A stretch of DNA of 47,984 bases from Liolophura sinensis (lineage: Eukaryota; Mollusca; Polyplacophora; Chitonida; Chitonidae), in assembly GCF_032854445.1 (NCBI RefSeq), contig NC_088307.1:15142017-15190000 (forward strand), read 5' to 3'. Positions 33,901-44,029 of the stretch are shown piece by piece; position 1 is the first letter of the stretch; each line of letters starts with the position of its first letter. The notes under the pieces are model-generated. The model ran no database searches. It was not told the origin of the DNA and saw only the letters and a program-made list of their open reading frames with translations. A program made the translations under genes and the position numbers.

Positions 33901-36900
33901 TTGTTTATTTCAAGTTAACCTCATGAAGAGGATGTCATATAAGACAAGACTGTTGTTTATTTCAAGTTAACCTCATGAAGAGGATATCATTTAAGACAAG
34001 GCTGTTGCTTATTTCAGCTTACATGATGAAGAGGATGTCATATAAAACACATGACTGTTTCTTACAGGTATTTCAGTTTTCATGACAAATAGGATGCGAA
34101 TGATTCTTAAGACACATGATTGTTGCTTTTTTCAGGTTATATGATGGAAAGGATGTTAATGATGTTGAAGAAACATGATTGTCGCTTGTTTCAACTGTTT
34201 GAGACACAGGAGATGAAGCCACAATATTTTGCCTTCAGATGGATAACGTTGTTGTTGTCTCAAGAGTTCCAGCTTCCAGGTGGGTTTGTACAGGAAATGA
34301 TGCATGCAATCAAACATCTTTTCACAGCAACTTTGTGTACCTGTGTGATATTCAGTCTTTCCCTGCTTAAGGTGTTTTTTTTTTTTACCTCTCTAAATTG
34401 ACTTCAGATTTGTCACATACCTTGTGAAGTGTGCTAGATTCACAGAGCTCTAGAAATCCTCCCTGCATTTTCCAGTTCTTTCCTCCAACCTCTTCCCAGA
34501 TCCTCCTCCAGCCTCTTTCCATACCCATCCTGCGCCTTCTTTCCAATGGCATCCTCCTGCCACTTCCCATCCCCTCCTCCTACTTCTTTCAAGGTTGACC
34601 CTATATTCTCTTTCCAAATTTATCTTCTGTGCTCTTTCCAAGGCCACCCTACTGCTTCTTTCCAAGGCCATCCTACTGCCTCTTTCCAAGGCCGTCCTTC
34701 GGCCTATTTTCCGGTCCCCTCCAGCCTCTTCCAGTCTCCTTCTGACATTCAGTCCAATCCACATGTCACTTTCCAGGCCCATCCTCATGCCAGTCCCCTC
34801 ATAATCTCTCTACACATCCATCGTCCAGCCTCTTTTTAGGCCCATCCCCCAGGCTGTTCCCAGGCCCATCATTCAGACCCTTTCCAGATCCATCCTCCCA
34901 CCTCTCTCCAGAGCCATTCTCCAGCCTTTTTCATTTCCCCCCCCCCACACAGCTTATTTCCAGGCCATCTTCCAATCTTTTGCAAGGCCATTCTCCAGCC
35001 TCTTTCCAAGACCATCTTCCTGTCTCTTTCCATGCCAGTTAGCCAGCTCTACTCTATTCCCTTCTGTGGAACACTAAAGAAATAAGTAGTTTTGTGTAAG
35101 AAGGCAATGCTGGGACACAATTTGGCTTGCAGAAGCACCTAAATATGGCTCTCACCCTGGGGTCTTTGTCATCTATTTGTTTCTCATTGCAGATGTCTTG
35201 AGAGTCTGGGATTCACTTTTTGCGGATGAAAAACGGTTCGATTTTCTCATCTTTGTCTGCTGTGCCATGCTTATGTGAGTTTTCTAAATTCTTTTTGTAT
35301 TTTTTTATTGTCTTGGAATTAAGTTATCTGAAAACATGACTTGGTCAGTGTGGGTCTTGAAAGATATTTTTTGCCTGTTTCATTTGAACCTCATCTTCAA
35401 ACGTTTTTTTTTCTATTCACCTGAAGGTGCAGGTTTTGTTAGTCATTAGGGGGTTCACGTTAGTATCCTAGCGGGACATCTCTTGATTATTGTTTAGATT
35501 ATTGTTATTATTATTCTTAGTAAACTCATAAAATTTTAATCTTGTAAAAGACGAGTTGGATAACAGCTTTAATTTCAAGCTGTTGTCATGGTTACCACAA
35601 AGAGGCTAGGCTTAGGGCTGATGATCTGAGATGTAATTGATGAAGCATTGACTAACAGCAACCGAAAATTGTCGGATGTAGTTGGACATGTTGTGGTACT
35701 GCTTAAAGAATTAAATTGATAATGGCCAAATGCTTCTGTTTTCAGATTAGTACGTGATGATCTCTTGGGCGGGGATTTCCCCACAAACATGAAACTTGTA
35801 CAGGTGAGTGAGTGAAACTTGTAGAGTTTAGCGAATGGAACATGTACATTTGAGCGAGTGACGTGAACAGGGTAGTGGCAGAAACTTGTACGGGTGAGTG
35901 TGTGAAACTTGTACAGGTGAGTGTGTGATACTTGTAGAGTTTAATAAATGGAACATGTACAGTTGAGCGAGTGACGTGTACAGGTTAGTGGCAGAAACTT
36001 GTACAGGTGAGTGCGTGATACTTGTACGGGTGAGTGTGTGATACTTGTAGAGTTTAGGGAATGGAACATGTACAGTTGAGCGAGTGACGTGCACAGGTAA
36101 GTGGCAGAAACTTGTACAGGTGAGTGAATGAAACTTGTACAGGTGAGTGTGTGAAACTTGTAGAGTTTAGCGAATGGAACATGTACAGTTGAGCGAGTGA
36201 CATGCACAGGTTAGTGGCAGTAACTTGTGGGTGGTTGTGTGAAACTTGTACAGGTGAGTGTGTGAAACTTGTAGAGTTTAGCAAATGGAACATGTACAGT
36301 TGAGCGAGTGACGTGCACAGGTTAGTGGCAGAAACTTGTACAGGTGAGTGAATGAAACTTGTACAGGTGAGTGTGTGAAACTTGTAGAGTTTAGCGAATG
36401 GAACATGTACAGTTGAGCGAGTGACGTGCACAGGTTAGTGGCAGAAACTTGTACAGGTGAGTGAATGAAACTTGTACGGGTGAGTGTGCGAAACTTGTAG
36501 AGTTTAGGGAATGGAACATGTACAGTTGAGCAAGTGACGTGCACAGGTTAGTGGCAGAAACTTGTACGGGTGAGCGAATGAAACTTGTACAGGTGAGTGT
36601 GTGAAACTTGTAGAGTTTAGCAAATGGAACATGTACATTTGAGCAAGTGACGTGCACAGATTAGTGGCAGAAACTTGTACAGGTGAGTGTGTGATACTTG
36701 TAGAGTTTAGCGAATGGAACATGTACAGTTGAGCGAGTGACGGGCACAGGTTAGTGGCAGAAACTTGTACAGGTGAGTGTGTGAAACTTGTAGAGTTTAG
36801 CAAATGGAACATGTACAGTTGAGCAAGTGACGTGCACAGATTAGTGGCAGAAACTTGTACAGGTGAGTGAATGAAACTTGTACAGGTGAGTGTGTGAAAC

Positions 36901-39900
36901 TTGTAGAGTTTAGCGAATGGAACATGTACAGTTGAGCGAGTGATGTGCACAGGTTAGTGGCAGAAACTTGTACAGGTGAGTGAATGAAACTTGTACGGGT
37001 GAGTGTGCGAAACTTGTAGAGTTTAGGGAATGGAACATGTACAGTTGAGCAAGTGACGTGCACAGGTTAGTGGCAGAAACTTGTACGGGTGAGCGAATGA
37101 AACTTGTACAGGTGAGTGTGTGAAACTTGTAGAGTTTAGCAAATGGAACATGTACATTTGAGCAAGTGACGTGCACAGATTAGTGGCAGAAACTTGTACA
37201 GGTGAGTGTGTGATACTTGTAGAGTTTAGCGAATGGAACATGTACAGTTGAGCGAGTGACGGGCACAGGTTAGTGGCAGAAACTTGTACAGGTGAGTGTG
37301 TGAAACTTGTAGAGTTTAGCAAATGGAACATGTACAGTTGAGCAAGTGACGTGCACAGATTAGTGGCAGAAACTTGTACAGGTGAGTGAATGAAACTTGT
37401 ACAGGTGAGTGTGTGATACTTGTACAGGTGAGTGTGTGATACTTGTACAGGTGAGTGTGTGAAACTTGTACAGGTGAGTGAATGAAACTTGTACAGGTGA
37501 GTGTGTGATACTTGTACAGGTGAGTGTGTAATACTTGTACAGGTGAGTGTGTGAAACTTGTACAGGTGAGTGTGTGATACTTGTAGAGTTTAGCGAATGG
37601 AACATGTACAGTTGAGCGAGTGACGGGCACAGGTTAGTGGCAGAAACTTGTACGGGTCAGTGAGTGAAGCTTGTAGAGGTGAGTGTGTGAAACTTGTACA
37701 GATGAGTGTGTGTAACATGTAAAATTTAGCGAATGGAACATGGGTGAGTGAGACAAATCATCTAGGACTGTTGATCAAGCCAGGGCTTATATAGAATCAT
37801 GCTACAGATTATTGAGTCGAGTCTTCTGTAATGTTATACGATCATGCAGAGGGAAAACAATATCAACATATGTGTTGACCAGACTGTAAAGGTGTTCTCA
37901 CTTAATTATTTCTTTGTTATTTAATGCCACCCTCAGTTAAAATTTTTTAAACTTCTACGATGGTGGTTTGTTTTCTTAGTGGAGGTAATGGGAGTGCCCA
38001 TGATAAACCACCAACCTCAAGCACGTCAATGAGGATCTTCCACACATGTGACCAGCAGATATACAAACCATATTAGGGGCAGAGAAGTTGTCTTCAATGA
38101 ACATTGAATAATCATGCAAATAATCAGATGAGTGCCATGGACCACTTGTTGTTACCAGTGCCTAACAAGCAATGAGAGCAGGAATCTACAGATTCCCCAT
38201 CCAAGGCCAAAAAGTGTATAATGAGTGCAAAAATTGCAATATAAAACAGGTTCTCATGCAGTGAAAGCCTGGTGGGGACGGGAGTTGAAATGTGTTGTCA
38301 GACCGTTACAGTTAAAATGGCAATCCACTATCATGCTTCGCTTGCGGTGATTTGAAGTGTATCCCATTTACAAGTTATAGCTGACCTTACAAGGTAAGGA
38401 GAGTTATTGTGAGAGGGGGATCAGGTGCTACTGGTGACCATGTGGGTGTCCAGGTTAAAGTCTTTGGCCTATCATAGGGTTGTATTTATTTATTTGATTG
38501 GTATTTTATGCTGTACTCAAGAATATTTCACATATACAACGGCAGCCAGCATTATGGTGGGTGGAAAACGGGGGAAACCCATGACCATCTGCAGGTTGCT
38601 GGAAGACCTTCCCACGTACGGCCGGAGAAGGAAGCCAGCATGAGCTGGACTTCATAGGATTGTAGTGGGTACCCATAGTACACAGATAGCCAATCATCTG
38701 TAGCAATTTGCATATCAAGGAAAGACCAAGGAAGTCTTTTGACCTCATATTCAGCATTTTGCTCAACTATTCACAGGGTTTCAATTGCCTCCCCATAGCA
38801 GGTGGATTGTCAGATGCAGTTCGCGATTTGCATATGAAAGACCTGTGTGACAGAGTTGTGCACTAACTCCCAACGGTGTCTTTTAGCACCACAGTGATTT
38901 ACAACTCAAAAGCATATGAAGTCAGTGCTCTGCAATCCTTTTGTATGCCATAAACAGTCCTAGTTGTGACAGTATAATAATTTTGAGCTTTTCTGTTGAT
39001 TTAAGAACAAGATCTTAGCACTGTCTAATTAGAGCATAATGTCTGTGTATGACAGTGTCAATCATTCTACTTTTGGGGGGTTTAGAGGTCAATATTTGAA
39101 TGTATCACATGACTTGAACATCACTGTAAACCTCCAACCTTTTTGACACCTAAAGCACTTTCTTTCAGTGGAATTTATGCAAACAGCTATTATGGAAATG
39201 ATGCTAGAAATAATTTGTTGGTGTCATTAAAGATGCAAGCTTCATAAAACTCTGCAATTATTTCTCTGCACCCCATTTCTTTCAGAATGTTTCAAAATAT
39301 TGGTTGCAGAGGTGGCTGAAAAGGTTAAAGAATTGGGGTATGCAGTTTGACAAACTGCTTAATCAGGCGAGCTATCAGTTCTCTGAATGCCTTGTTATTT
39401 TAGATTCCCGTAAAACTGTCCAGTAGCGGAAAGCTCAAGACTTTTGGTCATGTGATTCAAGATATAAAATCGAATCCCCCATACTAGTATCTGTAGAATT
39501 ACTTCTACAATTGTTTCTATTCTGTTACTTTCAGTTCATTCAGGGGTAGTTGTTTTGGCCAAGTCGTGTACAAGTATACATCCATGCTAGCTCAGAACGT
39601 TTGATTCTATTCATGTTTCCTAATGTGATGTTGACAATAAAATTACTGTGCTAATATCTACGACATAATTGCTTTGGTATGCTTATGAACTTGTGGTAAT
39701 AAAATCGCCGCGTTGATGTCTTACCACATACATTTTCTGCTTGCAGTATATATGAGATTGATGGGGTTTTTTTGTATTGTCATGACGGCGGTTGGTGTGG
39801 AGGGGGTTGGGTATGGAGTGGAGTAGAGGGTGTGGAGAGGAGAGCTCATTTGGTATAATTGAGGCATAGGCACGGAGATTTGCCGCAAGACAGCTCAGAA

Positions 39901-42900
39901 GATGGCTTAACGATCATCCCTGTTCGAGCTGCCCCCTTCGCTTGAGTGACCGGTCTTGATTATGACAATATTGATGATGAAAACAATTACAGAGCACAAT
40001 AAACGATGACATAATTGCTCTGAAATTACAGGTTACGGTGTCTATAGTTTCCCCGGGTGGATTCTGGTCGACAGTTGCAATTTGTCTCTGATCATCGAAT
40101 TTTCCAGCGCTAATTGACGGGAAGCCGATCGATCGATGGCGAACAAGAAAAGACAAAATAAGAGGTTGAAGGAAATTTGACGACACCAATGAGTAACTAT
40201 TAGCCTGGGTGGTAGCCCCTTCTCGAGGCAAGGTCGGGAAGGATTGACGTAAACACGTGCCGGCTCCGAGAGAGACCGCCAATATCGCAGACGCTGTGAA
40301 AGACGGGTATACTGCGAAGGAATTAATGAGCGTTGGAGAGCCTGATCGCTTCCTCCACCCTCGGCCAGTGAAGAAGGCAGGGTGTTATGGGGTCGCCGCT
40401 AGAGGGTACATCTCTGATCAGAAACCAGACACTGCCAGATTCAAAGTAAAACGGTCAATTAGACAAAATGTGGTTTCGAACCTCTGCTGGCATTGTCGGT
40501 GGCAAATCGGGGATAAAAGCCTCGCACAATAGACACTTGATGTAATAGGGCTCTAATTGATCTCTTCGCAGAGGAGGACTTTTGCTGAGAAATGTTATAG
40601 CGTTATTGGCCATCACCCTTGACACGGAGACTGTGCGATACGATGGAAACGTTCTAAACCCAAACATTCCCCCAAGTCTTTTATCCCCCGATGTTGTATT
40701 TAATCTTCGGGTCGAAACAATTGCATCTGCGCGTAGGTTGATCTTTCTCGGCTCCCCTGTTCAAATCAAAGTAAGGTGCTTCTGATGGAATTGTTTTAGG
40801 CTTGGCTCGAGGCATAGTGGTTCTATTAGATTCACGGGACTCAATTGGCCGTGCACTATTAGCCCTTGAGAGAATTTGAATAGCCTGTAGTCTTAAAGTG
40901 GCCATGTTTCTCTAATGATGGCTCGTCCCACTCTGAGCCAAATGACCGTGAAGCGTTTGCCAAACTGTCTGTCTAACTCAAGTGTTATTATAACCATTGA
41001 GTGAAGACTTGACGGGTTTTTCCTCTCACCCCAGACAAAGCTGAACATGGGCTAGATCCTTTTACCAAGACAAACGTGTCTTCTGTTACACTGCCCCATG
41101 TCATTTGACTGTAAAAGCATGTCAGAATTCCTGGAGGAGCAACGGACTGTCTGAAGACGCCAGAAATCACACATGTACTGAATACATCACCAGTGTTCTG
41201 CTGGTATCCTTACCTGTTTTGTGTTTGTTCTGTGGGTTATAGAGAATAACACCACACAATAGACGAATCTAAAACCAAAAAAAACGTTAGTTATAATGAA
41301 AATCCAGATACCGTGAGCTCGATCACCCGCCCTCAATGTTCTCCCGAATAGAGCTCCGTCAGACTTTCTTGGCAGCGTATTATATATTCCTTGAAGTCGC
41401 TGAACAGACTAAATATTGTATTTTCCAAACGATAAAACAAGCCCCGCTGAAACTATTAGCTCGTGTTCACAGATGGACTGCCACACACACAAAAAAAACA
41501 ATTGTTTGCACGCAAACTTGTGTTCTTTCCACAAAAGGTTTGTCATATTTGAACAGCTATTTGTCTTGCGTTAAATTAACACAAAGTCTTGTGCTGACAG
41601 TTTTGAACACAAGATATGTTGGATGTTATACACAACACTTGTTGGGGGAATACTCAAGTTTTTGTTGTATTGCATAAATTACCTCATTTGGTTCAACACA
41701 AGTTTGTGTTTTATTATTTTGTAACACAAACATATGTACTTCACATTTATTTAACACATTTAGGTTGGGTTCCACATTTCCGTGTTGAATGAAAACAATA
41801 CAAAGTGGTTTTTGTGTGTGCTGATGTGAGACGTTATGTGAAGATGTAGAGCCAATAATATACATCTCTGTTGCAGTCATTGAATCTGATCTTTGCTATT
41901 TCTTTCATTATTTGTATTTATTGCTCATCATATTAATGTTAAAGCCGTATAAAACTGAATTTTCTCGAGTAGAATTTGTGTTAGGATTTTTTTTTCAGAC
42001 ATATGATTCTCCACCACGAAAATGTCTGCAAATACCCTTTTCCTTTGTGCATGTTGGCAAAACAGACATTCATTTTGGGAAATTATTTTGATTTCTCATA
42101 AAAAAGTACATAAACGTGAACTGCAATTACTCGAACTCTTTGACTAAACGCGTTGCTTTACTTAACTGTTTAGAAAACTTCAGGCAAGAGCCAGCAGTGT
42201 CCTCCGATATCCAGGATATTGTGACGCCAAACAACGGAGTTTAACCTGATATAATGATCATGTACCCTCGTTGTTAGTGCGGTGAAGATTATTTTCAAAC
42301 TGCAAAATTGATTTTATTTGTCTAGGACATGTTATGTAGTACAGGCTTGAGAGTTTGATTGATACATTCTTGCATTAAGCTGAACACTGGCGCGATCAAC
42401 AGGACAAGTTTACCTATAGTTTCGCATTATAAGTGGCCATTTAACAATCAAAAGATATTAAGACCCCAGGCAGGGCTACCTACATGTATGTTGTTATTTT
42501 AAAAAATTGGCAGCGTTATTCCCTTTATCTACAAAAACAATCGTCCCTTGCATTCCATGAACCGTAATTCATGCAGTGGATTTTTCTGAAATGGCTTGAT
42601 TGCGTGACACCACCGTTTCTTAAATTTTCTAGTTGAGAGGACAGAAATGAATAGTAAATATGGCACTAGTTTTATTTTGAGACTGTGACAGCGGTAGGTC
42701 TTATATTGTGTATCCAGTAACAAACAGCTTCTGTGACCTTTGTGTCAACTAACTTTGGGAATTATCCGATGTGAAGCCTGGCTTGAAAAAGAAATAGCGT
42801 GGAGTAGAAACACAGGGGAAAACAGAAGGGACGGTTGCATCAGAGTTTTGTCCTTGTTTATGGAGATAACGACTGAGGTTAGGACTGGCGCGGATTCACT

Positions 42901-43974
42901 TTGGAAAACATATTTTCGCAGAGAATATGTAGGCCTACGGCTGTATGCCTGATTTCAGACTTGCTCTTGAAAATGTGTAGAATATTTTAGCGAATTGTGA
43001 CCTGTAGCGTAACGGAAACAAATACTGCCGTCGGTTGACAGTTGGAATAAAAAAACTCGTGGATTTTATGATATTTCGTTCCGTATTTGTATTGATGAAT
43101 TCTTAAATATTGTTTATGATTTCTGGACAGTGCCACCAACATAAAATTCAGTGGTCAAGATCGCTGAAAAATCGACAATTTCCTGTCACGTTTGTGTTTG
43201 CATGTTTTTCATTGGCGTGTTTATTGTCGTGTGGTCAAGTGTTGTTCCATACCTTTATTGTTGTCCATCTGGCGTAGGTAGATTAGATGTGTTGTCTGAG
43301 GTATATGTAATGAAGAGACCACCGACTGTGACGTTACTGCTGGGAACACTGGAGGGGAGCTGGAGAGCGAGAATTTCGGACAGCCCGAACCACAATGACC
43401 GATTAGTGCTCTTTCACTCTAGGTGTAGACAGTCCCTCTTGACCAACGTCCACTATTGTCCAGCACCAATTGCCTACATCTGTGTTAGAATTGCCGACCA
43501 TGGTCATCCCCTTCGTTCAACCGACAATCGTTAACATTCACAAATACAATTGTCTCCTTACCAAATGATCAACGTTATCTGCCCGAAACAAAATCGAAGC
43601 CAAATCGATTTCTTATCTACCAATCAGGAACTGATTTAATAAGCTTTTGATTACGATACAGCCCAAACGAGCTATTATGTGACATCTGTACAATCCATAA
43701 AACTTGTACATATATTAAAGGATATACGAATCTCAAACTTAAGTCAGGTCATTGAGATAAAATGGAAAAAGTGGGAAATATTGCTTAAAACACGAACTAT
43801 TCCTTTGAAGGTCTGCAGCAACCTGCGGATGGTCGTGGGTTTCCCCAGGGCTCTGTCCGGTTTCCTCCCACCATAATGCTGGCCGCCGTCGTATAAGTGA
43901 AATATTCTTGAGTACGGCGTAAAACACCAATCAAATAAATAAATAAAATATTCCTTTGAAAAAACTATACTATT

Positions 43975-44029
<55 letters not shown>

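Noticed and set aside
34450-34839. Open frames of about 100 codons on both strands in intron 11
   Set aside because: Low-complexity CT-rich repeats give Ser/Pro/Phe or Arg/Glu-rich peptides without start or splice support.
35828-37630. Series of minus-strand open frames of 88-148 codons
   Set aside because: They are antisense readings of the exon 13 donor array and recur with its 113-bp period.
40257-40532. 91-codon plus-strand frame in intron 13
   Set aside because: No recognisable domain, no splice context linking it to tbc1d13, and an equally long frame lies on the other strand nearby.
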